Made by a program: the position numbers and the translations under genes
Shown: piece after piece, positions 1-9,384 of the stretch
How the letters are laid out: every line of letters starts with the position of its first letter
How positions within the stretch are numbered: the first letter of the stretch is position 1
Notes under the pieces: model-generated
Database searches by the model: none
The model's input: only the letters and a program-made list of their open reading frames with translations
Told to the model about the DNA's origin: nothing
NCBI GenBank assembly: GCA_963791315.1
Contig: CAWBRQ010000006.1
Coordinates: 62,001 to 126,000 of the forward strand
Source: JACCZX01 sp963791315
GTDB lineage: Bacteria; Pseudomonadota; Gammaproteobacteria; Burkholderiales; Burkholderiaceae_F
Direction: 5' to 3'
Length of the DNA: 64,000 nucleotides

Positions 1-2
1 TG

Positions 3-863
3 CAGTCGACACTCGAGGCGCGCCTTGGCGAATCGTTTCGAATGGTGTCGGAGCGGCTCGAACAGGTGCACAAGGGGCTGGGCGAAATGCAGGCACTCGC
101 CTCGGGCGTCGGCGATCTGAAGCGCATGTTGACCAACGTCAAGTCGCGCGGCACGTACGGCGAGGTGCAGCTTGCATCGCTGCTCGAGCAAGTGCTGCTG
201 GTCGATCAATACGCTCGCAACGTCGCTACGCGGCCGAATTCAACCGAGCGCGTCGAGTTTGCGGTGCGGATGCCTGGCCGGGACGGCTCACCGTGCTGGC
301 TACCGATTGACGCCAAGTTTCCGGTCGAGGATTACGACCGGTTGCTGACTGCGGTTGAGCTCGGCGATGCGATTGCACTGGAAGCCGCCGGCAAGGCCCT
401 CGAGCGCAGCATCAAGGTGCAAGCCAGAATGATCCGCGACAAGTACGTCGAGTCGCCGCATACGACCGATTTCGCGATCATGTTCCTGCCGACTGAAGGA
501 TTGTTTGCGGAGGTTCTGCGTCGACCCGGCCTGGCCGATCACCTGCACCGCGAATGCCGCACGGTGGTCGCCGGACCTACGACGCTGTTCGCGATGCTCA
601 ACTCCTTGCAGATGGGATTCCGGACGCTGGCGCTCGAGCAACGATCCGCCGAGGTGTGGCAGGTGCTGGGCGCCGTCAAGACGGAATTCGGCAAGTTCGG
701 TGAAGTGTTGTCCACCTTGCACCGCCAGCTGTTGAACGCATCCGACACGATCGACTCGGCCCAGCGCCGCTCTATGCAAATGAGTAAGGCGTTGAAGTCG
801 GTTGAGGCACTACCGCCGGAACAAGCCGCGCAACTGTTGCCCTCGGCACGCGCAGATAGCTGA
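3..863 (+). CDS. rmuC: RmuC family DNA recombination protein, 3' part
   Basis: The reading frame is open from base 3 without a start codon, so this is the C-terminal part of a longer gene that begins before the window. The core reads LKRMLTNVKSRGTYGEVQL followed by LLEQVLLVDQY, the conserved block of the RmuC family, and further on KFPVEDYDRL and FLPTEGLFAEVL, also typical. Family knowledge: RmuC proteins have an N-terminal coiled coil and a nuclease-like fold and limit inversions at short inverted repeats. The coiled-coil part is mostly outside the window. No operon partner is visible downstream: about 100 bases separate it from the next gene. Confidence 0.92.
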   Translation, partial: QSTLEARLGESFRMVSERLEQVHKGLGEMQALASGVGDLKRMLTNVKSRGTYGEVQLASLLEQVLLVDQYARNVATRPNSTERVEFAVRMPGRDGSPCWLPIDAKFPVEDYDRLLTAVELGDAIALEAAGKALERSIKVQARMIRDKYVESPHTTDFAIMFLPTEGLFAEVLRRPGLADHLHRECRTVVAGPTTLFAMLNSLQMGFRTLALEQRSAEVWQVLGAVKTEFGKFGEVLSTLHRQLLNASDTIDSAQRRSMQMSKALKSVEALPPEQAAQLLPSARADS

Positions 864-966
864 CGCGGCATGGCATTTGCCACTTCCTAGTACGCATCAG
901 TGATGCGACGCCGCACTGCAAGTGTCGCAGCGCGTCGATCCTATCGATTGCACAAGGGAGAGCATC

Positions 967-1953
967 GTGGCTAAAACCATCGTAGGTTCATTCGACAGCT
1001 TTGAAGAAGCTCAGGAAGTAGTTCGAGACTTGCAGCAGCGCGGATATTCGCGCGACGACATCAGCGTCATCGCGAATAACGCGACCGGCAAATACAGCGC
1101 CCATACAACGACGGCGGTTTCCGAGACGGGCGCAAAAACGGCGACCGGCGCGGCGGCAGGCGGTGTGCTCGGCGGCGCCGCGGGTCTGGTCGTCGGTTTG
1201 ATGGGTTTGGCGATTCCGGGAATCGGCCCCATCGTGGCAGCGGGCCCAATTGCAGCGGCGTTGGCGGGTGCCGGCGTCGGTGCTGTCGCCGGGGGATTGA
1301 TCGGCGGACTGACCGGAATCGGTGTCTCGGAGGATGACGCGAGCTACTACGCGGAATCGGTGCGCCGCGGCGGAGCACTGGTGACGGTGCGCGCCGACGA
1401 TTCGCGTGCTGACGATGCGGCCAGTGTGATGCGTAGTCATGGAGCAGTCGACATTGAGCGTCGCGTCGAGCAATGGAAGCAGCAGGGTTGGACGCGCTAC
1501 GATCCCAGCGCAACTCCGTACAGCGTTGACCAGCTCGAGCGCGAGCGCGGGACTTCCGGGTCACTGGGTAAGACTTCAGACCGCAACTTCGGGGTCGCGT
1601 CGCAAATGGGGGCGGATACCACCGCTTCTGGCATGGCTGTCACGTCAACATCGTCGGCCTGGTCGAACGACGAGGATTTCCGCACGCACTACTCGGACTA
1701 TCTGAGCTCGACCGGCGGAACCTACGAAGACTTCGAGCCCGCCTATCGCTACGGGAGCGACTTGGGCAGCAACGCGCGCTATCGTGGCCGCAGCTGGTCG
1801 GAGATCGAATCCGATGCGCGTCGTGATTGGGAATCGCGCAACCCGAACGATGGCTGGGAGCGATTCAAAGCAGCGGTCAGGCGTGGTTGGGAGCGCACAT
1901 CCAACGCAGTCGAGCGTGCGATTCCGGGTGACTCGGATCGTGATGGCCGTTAG
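967..1953 (+). CDS. General-stress-type protein with glycine-zipper hydrophobic core
   Basis: A 328-residue protein, starting at the GTG preceded by AAGGGAG; an upstream GTG at 922 lacks such a site. The first 35 residues (TIVGSFDSFEEAQEVVRDL) resemble the general stress protein 17M / YflT domain. Residues about 55-115 are a Gly/Ala-rich glycine-zipper-like stretch that could insert in or lie along a membrane. The C-terminal half is hydrophilic and rich in Tyr, Trp, Asp and Arg (YEDFEPAYRYG, WSEIESDARRDWE), like the tails seen in YsnF/AvaK-type stress proteins. The exact function is unknown. It is likely a single-gene transcript, because a strong hairpin follows 18 bases after the stop. Confidence 0.8.
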   Translation: MAKTIVGSFDSFEEAQEVVRDLQQRGYSRDDISVIANNATGKYSAHTTTAVSETGAKTATGAAAGGVLGGAAGLVVGLMGLAIPGIGPIVAAGPIAAALAGAGVGAVAGGLIGGLTGIGVSEDDASYYAESVRRGGALVTVRADDSRADDAASVMRSHGAVDIERRVEQWKQQGWTRYDPSATPYSVDQLERERGTSGSLGKTSDRNFGVASQMGADTTASGMAVTSTSSAWSNDEDFRTHYSDYLSSTGGTYEDFEPAYRYGSDLGSNARYRGRSWSEIESDARRDWESRNPNDGWERFKAAVRRGWERTSNAVERAIPGDSDRDGR

Positions 1954-1971
1954 TAGCGTTTAGCTGCAAGG

Positions 1972-1998
1972 GGGCGAGGTACACACCTCGCCCTTCTT
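1972..1998 (+). terminator. Rho-independent-type hairpin after the stress protein gene
   Basis: Perfect 9-bp stem GGGCGAGGT / ACCTCGCCC with an ACAC loop, followed by a short pyrimidine-rich tail (TTCTT). It lies 18 bases past the stop codon and ends just before the small open frame at 1999, so that small gene would depend on readthrough or its own promoter. Confidence 0.75.
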
Positions 1999-2157
1999 AT
2001 GAACGCTGACGACACAAGCAAGGACCAGCACCGCAAGCGGGTCGGTGTCTACGACCGGCCAGTCAGCGCGGATCGCTTCCGCAACATGCGCGTGTGGGTC
2101 TTCGTGTTCGCCGCCGCAGCCAGTGTGGCCAGCGTCTACTTTTTCTTCAGCGGCTAG
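1999..2157 (+). CDS. Small single-pass membrane protein (52 aa)
   Basis: ATG to TAG frame of 52 residues. The first 30 residues are charged (MNADDTSKDQHRKR), followed by one hydrophobic segment, VWVFVFAAAASVASVYFFF, and the C-terminus SG. The layout is that of a small inner-membrane protein with an N-in cytoplasmic tail. No clear Shine-Dalgarno site precedes it, and the terminator hairpin abuts the start, so expression is uncertain. It ends four bases before the convergent GST gene. No family was recognised. Confidence 0.45.
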   Translation: MNADDTSKDQHRKRVGVYDRPVSADRFRNMRVWVFVFAAAASVASVYFFFSG

Positions 2158-2160
2158 CCT

Positions 2161-2850
2161 CTAGCGCCGTTCGTACTGCTTGGCGCCGAAGAGCGTTTCT
2201 CTTTCCTTGTCATCGATCGGTTTGCGCCGATCCGCCAGCACTTGCACACCACGCTTGACCGCCGGCCGTGAATCAATCGAGTCGTACCAGCGCTTCACGT
2301 TCGGATAGTCGGCCAGGTCTACGCCTTGATTCGCGTGCGAACGCGTCCACGGAAAGATCGCTATGTCGGCAATCGAGTATTCGTAGGCAAAGTACTTTGC
2401 TTCGCCGAGTCGGCGATCCATCACGTTGTAGAGTCGCTTTGCTTCGTTCGTATACCGATTGACTGCATACTCGATTTTTTCGGGGGCGTAGTTGCGGAAG
2501 TGATGCGCCTGGCCGAACATCGGTCCAACGCCGCCCATCTGGAACATCAGCCACTGCAAAGCGATGTATTTACCGCGAACATCGGTCGGCAGAAATTTGC
2601 CGGTCTTGCCGGCGAGATACAACAGAATCGCGCCGGATTCAAAGATCGAGATCGGCTTACCGTCAGGGCCGTCGGAATCGACGATTGCCGGCATCTTGTT
2701 GTTCGGGCTGATCTTCAGAAACTCCGGCTTGAATTGATCGCCTGCCCCGATGTCGATCGCGTGCACGTTGTACGGTAGCGCGCATTCCTCGAGCATGATG
2801 TGAATCTTGTGGCCGTTCGGTGTGGGCCATGTGTATAGGTCGATCATCAC
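2161..2850 (-). CDS. Glutathione S-transferase family protein (YghU/YfcG-like)
   Basis: Thioredoxin-fold N-terminus LYTWPTPNGHKIHIMLEE followed by FLKISPNNKMPAIVD (the cis-Pro and glutathione-binding loop) and a helical C-terminal domain. The family knowledge is of glutathione-dependent disulfide-bond reductases or transferases in the cytosol. GTG (2850) and ATG (2847) starts are both possible; GGAGG lies 4-8 bases upstream inside the 3' end of the acyl-CoA dehydrogenase gene. The two genes are therefore translationally coupled and probably co-transcribed. About 229 residues, the normal size for the Ure2p-like subgroup. Confidence 0.9.
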   Translation of the reverse strand: MMIDLYTWPTPNGHKIHIMLEECALPYNVHAIDIGAGDQFKPEFLKISPNNKMPAIVDSDGPDGKPISIFESGAILLYLAGKTGKFLPTDVRGKYIALQWLMFQMGGVGPMFGQAHHFRNYAPEKIEYAVNRYTNEAKRLYNVMDRRLGEAKYFAYEYSIADIAIFPWTRSHANQGVDLADYPNVKRWYDSIDSRPAVKRGVQVLADRRKPIDDKERETLFGAKQYERR

Positions 2851-4069
2851 TTACCTCCTCGCCTTGCCCAGCTCAAATTTTGCAATCGCGTTGCGATGAA
2901 CTTCATCGGGCCCATCGGCCAGCCGCAGCGTGCGCGAGTGCGCGTACGCGTACGCCAACGGAAAGTCGTCGCACACGCCGCCGCCGCCGTGCGCCTGGAT
3001 CGCCCAATCGATAACGTCGCAGGCGACGTTCGGCGCGACGACCTTGATCATCGCGATCTCGGCCTTCGCCGCCTTGTTGCCGACGGTGTCCATCATCCAG
3101 GCTGCCTTCAGCGTCAACAGGCGCGCCTGATCGATCCGGCAGCGCGCCTCGGCGATCCGCTCCTGCCACACGGTTTGGCGCGCGACGGCCGAGCCGAATG
3201 CAACGCGATTCGACAGGCGCATGCACATCAGCTCGAGCGCGCGCTCGGCGAGGCCGATCGAGCGCATGCAATGATGAATGCGCCCCGGCCCCAGGCGGCC
3301 TTGCGCGATTTCGAAACCGCGACCTTCGCCGAGCATCAGGTTGCCCGCCGGCACTCGCACATTCTTGAAGTCGATCTCCATGTGACCATGCGGTGCGTCG
3401 TCGTAACCGAACACGCTGAGCGGCCGCATTACGTTGATGCCTGGCGTGTCTGCTGGCACGAGGATCATCGACTGCTGCGAATGTCGCGGCGCTTCGGGAT
3501 CGGTCTTGCCCATCACGATGTAGATGCGGCATCTGGGATCTCCCGCCCCAGAAATCCACCACTTGCGGCCGTTGATCACGTAGTCCTCGCCGTCGCGCAC
3601 GATCGACGTCTGAATGTTGGTGGCATCGCTCGACGCGACCGCAGGTTCGGTCATCACGAACGCTGAGCGAATCTCGCCGGCGAGCAGAGGCTTTAGCCAT
3701 TGCTGCTTGTGCGCATCGCTGCCGTAGCGCTCGATCGTTTCCATGTTGCCGGTGTCGGGCGCCGAACAGTTGAACACTTCGGGTGCCCACGGAACTCGCC
3801 CCATCAACTCGGCAAGCGGTGCGTATTCGAGATTCGTCAGCCCTGCGCCATGCGAGGACTGCGGAAGAAAGAGATTCCACAGTCCGGCCGCTCTGGCCTT
3901 CGGCTTCAGTTCCTCGATCAGCCTCGTTGGAGTCCAGCGCGCGCCCGCGCTTGGTGTTTTCTTCGATCTCATCATGGAAGCGCCGCTCGTTCGGATACAC
4001 GTGCTGCTGCATGAACGAACCGACGCGTTCGCGCAGCTGCTGAACCTTGGGCGAATAGTCGAAGTGCAT
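2851..4069 (-). CDS. ACAD10/11-like acyl-CoA dehydrogenase (one frameshift)
   Basis: The N-terminus starts MHFDYSPKVQQLRERVGSFM at 4069 and the frame breaks near 3945 after EENTKRGRA; the rest continues in another frame as TPTRLIEELKPKARAAGLW through to KFELGKARR. Restored length is about 405 residues, usual for this family. Landmarks are FVMTEPAVASSDATNI (FAD/substrate region), NGRKWWISGAGDPRC and IQAHGGGGVCDDFPLAYAYA. The best fit is the ACAD10/ACAD11-like branch rather than short-chain enzymes. It is a cytoplasmic flavoprotein oxidising acyl-CoA or, in this branch, possibly acting on 4-hydroxy(phospho)acyl-CoA. The next gene on the same strand is a GST whose start abuts this stop. Confidence 0.88.
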
Positions 4070-4141
4070 TTGCGCAGAATAGCTCAGCGCAGACGGCGGC
4101 CGGGCTCGCGCGTGACTGTGCCACGGTTTAAAGTGCGGCCG

Positions 4142-5118
4142 ATGAAAGCAATTCAGTGTGTCGAGTGGGGCAACCCGGACAAGCTGGTGTTGGCCGACGT
4201 TGCCGCTGCCCGAACCGGGCGCGGCGCAGCTCCGCATTCGCATCGCCGCGGCCGGCGTCAACTTTCCCGACGCACTGATCGTGCAGAAGAAGTATCAGCT
4301 GCAACCGAAGCTGCCGTTTGTGCCGGGTACCGAAGTCGCCGGAACCGTCGATGCCGTCGGAGAAGGCGTCACGCATTTGAAGGTTGGCGATCGCGTGATC
4401 GCGTTTGTCGGTGTCGGCGGTTTCGCAGAGTACGTTTGCGCGCCGGCCGCGGTGGCCATCGCGATACCGGATGGAGTCAGCGACGAAGTAGCAGCCGCAT
4501 TCACGCTGACGTACGCGACCTCGCATCACGCGCTGTTCGATCGCGGGCAACTGAAGGCCGGCGAGACGCTGCTGGTGCTCGGTGCCGGTGGCGGCGTTGG
4601 GTTGGCCGCGGTCGAGCTCGGCAAAGTCGCGGGCGCGCGTGTGATTGCCGCGGCGTCGAGCGCAGACAAGCTGGCGGCGGCGAAGCGAGCACGGAGCCGA
4701 CGAGGTGATCGACTACTCGACGGTTGACCTGCGCACGGCAGTCAAGGAACTGACGGGCGGCAACGGCGCCGACGTGATTTACGATCCTGTCGGCGGTCCC
4801 GGCACCGAAGCTGCGGTGCGCTCGCTCGCATGGCGCGGGCGGCTGTTGATCGTCGGGTTCGCGCAAGGCGAGATTCCGCAGATCCCGGCCAATCTGTTGT
4901 TGTTGAAAAGCGCTTCTGCGGTCGGGCTGTTCTGGGGTGAGTTTGCGAAGCGGGAACCGAAAGCGAATTTCGCGATGTTGAAGGAGTTGTTTGCTTGGTT
5001 GAAGGAGGGTAAGTTGAAGCCGCATGTATCCCGCGTATATCCACTTGCCGAGACGCCGCGAGCGCTCGAAGCGCTGTTGGCCCGCAGTGTGGTAGGCAAG
5101 CTGGTCGTTCGCCCTTGA
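4142..5118 (+). CDS. Zinc-independent quinone oxidoreductase / alcohol-dehydrogenase superfamily (two frameshifts)
   Basis: Starts MKAIQCVEWGNPDKLVLADV. The frame shifts near 4202 and again near 4690; restored it gives about 324 residues, the family norm. Recognisable parts are AAGVNFPDALIVQKKYQ, LPFVPGTEVAGTVDAVGEG, the nucleotide-binding loop VLGAGGGVGLAAVELGKVAG and the C-terminus EALLARSVVGKLVVRP. No structural-zinc Cys cluster is seen, so the NAD(P)H:quinone reductase (Qor) group fits. It is divergent from the acyl-CoA dehydrogenase gene, 72 bases away, and its TGA overlaps the next start. The breaks lie in an otherwise well-conserved protein and look like sequencing errors. Confidence 0.87.
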
Positions 5119-5693
5119 TGATCAAGCCTATGAAACTACTTGCGGCGTTGGCTTTTGTTGCGTGCATTGGTGTTGCCGACGCTGCAGAGCGCAGCATCGA
5201 CAAGACGGTTGTGGTGCCCGCAACGCTCGATCAGACGTGGGACGCGTGGACCACGCGCGAAGGCATCACCAGCTTCTTTGCGCCCGACGCGAAGATCGAA
5301 CCCAAGGTCGGCGGAGCGTTTCACATCTACATCAATCCGCTGGCAGAGCCGGGAATGAAGGGTGCCGACGACATGCGATTCATGGCGCTGCAGCCGAAGC
5401 AGATGCTGTCGTTCGACTGGAACGCCCCACCGCACCTTCCGGCGGCGCGACAGCAGCGGACATTTGTCGTGGTTCGCTTTGCGCCGGTGAGCGAAAAGGA
5501 AACGCGCGTGAGTCTGCATCACACGGGTTGGGGCGAGGGCGGCGAATGGGACAAGACGTTTGCCTATTTCGATAGCGCCTGGGGCAACGTGTTGGCGAAT
5601 CTGAAGAAGAGGTTTGAAAGCGGCCCGCAGGACTGGACCGAGTGGATGAATTCTCTGAGAAAGATGCAAGAGCAGGCCGCGCAAAAGAAGTAG
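5118..5693 (+). CDS. Secreted SRPBCC/AHSA1-like protein
   Basis: About 191 residues. The N-terminus MKLLAALAFVACIGVADA is a clear Sec signal peptide ending in an Ala-x-Ala type cleavage site. The mature part (KTVVVPATLDQTWDAWTTRE, FDWNAPPHLP, LHHTGWGEGGEWD) follows the AHSA1 / START-like helix-grip fold that binds hydrophobic ligands. Export to the periplasm is unusual for this mostly cytosolic family. The ATG overlaps the stop of the oxidoreductase gene, and the next gene starts on the base after its stop, so it sits inside a four-gene run. The ligand is unknown. Confidence 0.8.
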   Translation: MIKPMKLLAALAFVACIGVADAAERSIDKTVVVPATLDQTWDAWTTREGITSFFAPDAKIEPKVGGAFHIYINPLAEPGMKGADDMRFMALQPKQMLSFDWNAPPHLPAARQQRTFVVVRFAPVSEKETRVSLHHTGWGEGGEWDKTFAYFDSAWGNVLANLKKRFESGPQDWTEWMNSLRKMQEQAAQKK

Positions 5694-5963
5694 ATGGCTT
5701 ATCTGGAGTTCGCACCCGCGTTACAGCGGCACGCCGCTGCGCCACCCGTCACGGTGCCGGCCGATTCGCTGCAGTCATTGCTTTTCGCGGCGTTCGAGCA
5801 ACAGCCGGCGCTGCAAAGCTATGTGCTCGACGAGCAGGGTTGTGTGCGCAAGCACGTCGCGGTGTTTCTGAACGGTCGTCTGTTGCACGATCGCAGCCGG
5901 CTCGACGTGCCTCTCGCGCCGGACGACCGCATCTATGTTGCGCAAGCACTGTCGGGAGGCTGA
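5694..5963 (+). CDS. MoaD/ThiS-like ubiquitin-fold protein
   Basis: An 89-residue protein with the beta-grasp pattern and an exposed C-terminal di-glycine (YVAQALSGG), the site that is adenylated and thiocarboxylated in MoaD and ThiS. The FLNGRLLHDRSRLDVPLAPDDRIYV segment is the usual last third of the fold. No moeB-, moaE- or thiG-like partner lies in the window, so a sulfur-carrier role in molybdopterin or thiamin synthesis is not implied. It directly precedes a BNR-repeat protein gene; that coupling suggests a shared job. Confidence 0.8.
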   Translation: MAYLEFAPALQRHAAAPPVTVPADSLQSLLFAAFEQQPALQSYVLDEQGCVRKHVAVFLNGRLLHDRSRLDVPLAPDDRIYVAQALSGG

Positions 5964-5964
5964 A

Positions 5965-7044
5965 TTGAGACTTTCGGTGGCAACACGCAAGGGATTGTTC
6001 GAGTTGTCGCAACGAAACGGCGCATGGAACGTCGATGCGGTGCACTTTGTGGGCGAGCCTGTCACCGCGGCATTGCACGATGCTGCAAACGGCCGGGCGA
6101 TCGCCGCACTGAGGATGGGTCACTTCGGCGTCAAGCTGCGCGTGTCCGATGATCGAGGCAAAAGCTGGGAGGAAGTTCCATCGCCGGCATATCCGCCAAA
6201 GCCCGAAGGAATCGAAGATTCCAACCCGTGGACACTCGATCAAGTGTGGATCCTCGAGGGTTTTCAGCAAAAGTCTCCGCAGCGCGTGTGGGCCGGCACC
6301 AATCCCGGCGGGTTATTTCGCTCTGACGATGGCGGCCGGTCCTGGCAGTTGATCGAAAGCCTGTGGAACATGCCGGAACGCAAACAGTGGTTTGGCGGTG
6401 GCTACGACATTCCCGGTATTCACTCGATTTGCGTGCACCCGGAAGATCCCGACGACATCGTGGTCGGAGTCTCTTGCGGTGGTGCGTGGCGAACGCGCGA
6501 CAGCGGTAGAACGTGGACCGTGGGAACAGGTATGCGTGCGACCTTCATGCCTCCGGAAGGGCAATTGAACCCGGTGATTCAGGATCCGCACCGTATCGTC
6601 CAATGCGAATCGAATCCTGATGTGCTGTGGACGCAGCATCACTGCGGCATCTGGAAGTCGAGCGACCGCGGTGCGAACTGGAATGAGGTCACCACGGCGC
6701 GGCCGAGCAGCTTCGGCTTCGCGGTCGCAGTGCATCCGCGCGACGCGGACACAGCGTGGTTCATGCCACTCACCAGTGACGAAAAACGTGTCCCGGTCAA
6801 CGGTGGCGTGGTCGCGACGCGCACGCGCGATGGCGGCACGACGTTCGACGTACTGGACGCAGGATTGCCGCAACGAAATGCCTACGACATGGTGTATCGG
6901 CACGGCCTCGACATCGCCGCCGACGGCGCGCATCTGGTGGCCGGCTCGACGACCGGATCGTTGTGGGTGTCAGGCGACAGCGGCGAGTCGTGGCAAACGG
7001 TCGGCGTCAATCTGCCGCCGATTTACGCCGTGCGCTTTATCTGA
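5965..7044 (+). CDS. BNR/Asp-box repeat beta-propeller protein (sialidase / YCF48-like)
   Basis: The TTG at 5965 is chosen because GGGAGG lies five bases upstream at the end of the MoaD-like gene; about 359 residues follow. Repeated Asp-box motifs of the S-x-D-x-G-x-T-W type are visible: SDDRGKSWEE, SDDGGRSWQL, TRDSGRTWTV, SSDRGANWNE, TRDGGTTFDV and SGDSGESWQT, that is six blades. No signal peptide is seen, so it is probably cytosolic. Sialidase catalytic Arg/Tyr residues were not identified, so the enzyme name should not be assumed. It ends two bases before the convergent kinase-like gene. Confidence 0.82.
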   Translation: MRLSVATRKGLFELSQRNGAWNVDAVHFVGEPVTAALHDAANGRAIAALRMGHFGVKLRVSDDRGKSWEEVPSPAYPPKPEGIEDSNPWTLDQVWILEGFQQKSPQRVWAGTNPGGLFRSDDGGRSWQLIESLWNMPERKQWFGGGYDIPGIHSICVHPEDPDDIVVGVSCGGAWRTRDSGRTWTVGTGMRATFMPPEGQLNPVIQDPHRIVQCESNPDVLWTQHHCGIWKSSDRGANWNEVTTARPSSFGFAVAVHPRDADTAWFMPLTSDEKRVPVNGGVVATRTRDGGTTFDVLDAGLPQRNAYDMVYRHGLDIAADGAHLVAGSTTGSLWVSGDSGESWQTVGVNLPPIYAVRFI

Positions 7045-7046
7045 CA

Positions 7047-8087
7047 CTAGGTTTGCCGCGCGTAGCGCCAGCCGATTTCGGCCATGGCCTTCGCTCGCGC
7101 ACCCGATTGCGCCGCGTTATCTGAAGAGGCAATGCCTTCGGTCGAGCGCTTGTAAACACCTTGCAGAATCGCCGCGATGCGAAACAAGTTGTAGGCGAGA
7201 TAGAAGTTCCAGTGGTCGATCGCACGCCCGGTTCGTTCGGTGTAACGCTGCAGATACTCTTCCTCGGTGGGAATGCCGAGCGCTCGATGATCGAGGCCAG
7301 CGATGCCGCGAAACGCACCTGGTGGGATGTGCCAGCTCATGCAGTGATACGAGAAGTCCGCGAGCGGGTGGCCGAGTGTCGATAGCTCCCAGTCGAGCAC
7401 CGCAATCACACGCGCCTCGGTCGGATGAAAGATCAGATTGTCCATCCGATAGTCGCCATGCACGACGGTGGTTTCACCGCCCGGTGGAATGTGCTGTGGC
7501 AGCCATTCGATCAACCGGTTCATTGCGTCAACCGCTTCGGTTTCGGACGCTCGATACTGCTTGCTCCAGCGCCCGATCTGGCGCTCGAAGTAGTTACCTG
7601 TCTTGCCGAAGTCGGCGAGGCCCGCACGCTCGACGTCGACCGCGTGCAGCTTCGCGATGACCAGATTCATTTCGTCATAGATCGCCGTGCGTTCGGCCGG
7701 CGAGAGCTCGGGAAGCGACTGCTCCCAAAAAATGCGGCCTTCGACGTGCTGCATCACAAAGAAGGCGCGGCCAATCACCGCTTCGTCTTCGACGAGCAGC
7801 AGTGTGCGAGGCACGGGTATTCCATGTGCCGCGAGCGCGGTCATTACGCGAAACTCGCGCTCGATCGCGTGCGCGGACGGCAGCAGTTTTGCCACCGGCC
7901 CCGGCTTGCTACGCATCACGTAGTTTGCAGTGGGTGTCGAAAGCAGATAGGTTGGATTCGACTGACCGCCCTGGAATTGCTTGATGTCGAGCGGCCCGTG
8001 AAAGTCCGGCAGATGCGCCTGCAGATATGCCGCTAGCTTGGCGCGATCGAAATCGTGCCGTGCCGTGACTTCACTGAGCTGGTTCAC
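7047..8087 (-). CDS. Aminoglycoside-phosphotransferase-fold kinase (ACAD10/LvaA-like)
   Basis: 346 residues with the APH catalytic loop VVHGDYRMDNLIFHP and the metal-binding VLDWELSTLGHPLADFSY. The glycine-containing N-lobe GGQSNPTYLL and YVMRSKPGP match the ACAD10 N-terminal kinase domain and the bacterial LvaA-type kinases, which phosphorylate 4-hydroxyacyl-CoA. It is therefore unlikely to be an antibiotic-resistance enzyme. Its ATG overlaps the stop of the upstream CoA-transferase gene (ATGA). An ACAD10/11-like dehydrogenase lies about 3 kb away, the enzyme expected to act next in the same route. Confidence 0.85.
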   Translation of the reverse strand: MNQLSEVTARHDFDRAKLAAYLQAHLPDFHGPLDIKQFQGGQSNPTYLLSTPTANYVMRSKPGPVAKLLPSAHAIEREFRVMTALAAHGIPVPRTLLLVEDEAVIGRAFFVMQHVEGRIFWEQSLPELSPAERTAIYDEMNLVIAKLHAVDVERAGLADFGKTGNYFERQIGRWSKQYRASETEAVDAMNRLIEWLPQHIPPGGETTVVHGDYRMDNLIFHPTEARVIAVLDWELSTLGHPLADFSYHCMSWHIPPGAFRGIAGLDHRALGIPTEEEYLQRYTERTGRAIDHWNFYLAYNLFRIAAILQGVYKRSTEGIASSDNAAQSGARAKAMAEIGWRYARQT

Positions 8088-9384
8088 TTGACAATGCCCG
8101 CCGTGGCGAGGCGCCGTGAGTCAGCGGACGAGTATCCAAGTTCGGCCATCAACTCCGACGTGTGTTCTCCCTGACCGGGAGCCGGGCGCGAACGCCAGTT
8201 GGGCGGCCCCATCTGCGCCAGCGGGCCGACCTCAGAGACGCCGCGGTCTCTGTGCACGAGGTTGCGCGCCAGATGATGCGGGTGCGAAAGCGCTTCGGCG
8301 GGCGTCAGCACTGGCGTAACGCACGCATCGACGGGCTCGAACACCTCAAGCCAGTGCTTGAGGGGGTGCTCGGCGATGCGCTGCGCGACCAGCTCGATCG
8401 TCTCGATCGCCGAAGGCGAACCGGGAGCTTCGCCGAACTCCCAGTGCCGTGATTTCAGTTCACTCAATTCCGCCGCTTCGCAAAACGCCTGCCAGAACTT
8501 CAACTCAAGCGCACCCAGCGCAAGGTACTGGTGATCCGCTGTCTGATAAGTCTGGTAGCAAGCGACACCGCCCGTCAGCAGAGTCTCTTCGGCTACGGGA
8601 TCGAGACCACTGTCGACGCTCGCATGCGGAAACAGGTGATGAGCGAGCAGTCCATCGGTCATCGCGACATCGACGTGCACTCCCTGGCCGCTGCGCTGTG
8701 CACCGAGCATGGCAATCAGCGTCGTTGCGAGCGCAGATAGTGTTCCGCCCAACAGATCGCCGATCTGCAGATTGGGAATTGCGAGCTTGCCGCCTGCGCG
8801 GATCTGATCAAGCACCCCTGTCATCGCCATGTAATTGAGGTCGTGGCCGGCGCGCTGTGACAGCGGGCCATGTTGACCGTAGCCAGACAGCGAGCACAAC
8901 ACCAGTCGCGGATTGCGTGCGTGCAGTGCTGCCCAACCGAGTGAGAGCCGATCAAGCACACCGGGACGAAAGCCTTCGATCAGCGCGTCGGCACGATCGA
9001 CCAATCGAAGCAAGACTTCACGGCCCTCCGCGGATTTCAAATCAACCGCGATCGAGCGCTTGCCACGATTCACCGCCTCGAACGCAGCGTTGACCGTCCT
9101 GCCTCCGTCGAGTGTGATGGTGGGAGGAAAGTTGCGCATGTAGTCGCCGGCGCCGGTGTCTTCGACCTTGATCACATCGGCGCCGAAGTCAACGAAGTGC
9201 ATCGTTGCTGCCGGACCGGGCAGCAGACGCGTCATGTCAATGATCGTCAGACCTGCAAGAGGGAGAGACGAGGCACCCTGGGCGCTGCGCGCCGTCCCGC
9301 CAAGCGGGCTCATTTGCTCCCTCGCGCTGCGCGCGGTCCCTCCGGGAGGGACTGCGCCCTCCTTCGGGCGGTCGGGCGGAAGGC

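Noticed and set aside
2903..4261. A 452-codon minus-strand frame overlapping the acyl-CoA dehydrogenase
   Set aside because: Only its MHFDYSPKVQ segment (the true N-terminus before the frameshift) is protein-like; the rest is Arg-rich shadow of the real gene.
5965..7044. Sialidase
   Set aside because: Asp-box repeats alone are not evidence for the enzyme; catalytic Arg triad and Tyr not identified and no signal peptide.
7047..8087. Aminoglycoside resistance kinase
   Set aside because: Motifs and context fit the ACAD10/LvaA-like metabolic kinases; no resistance-gene context.
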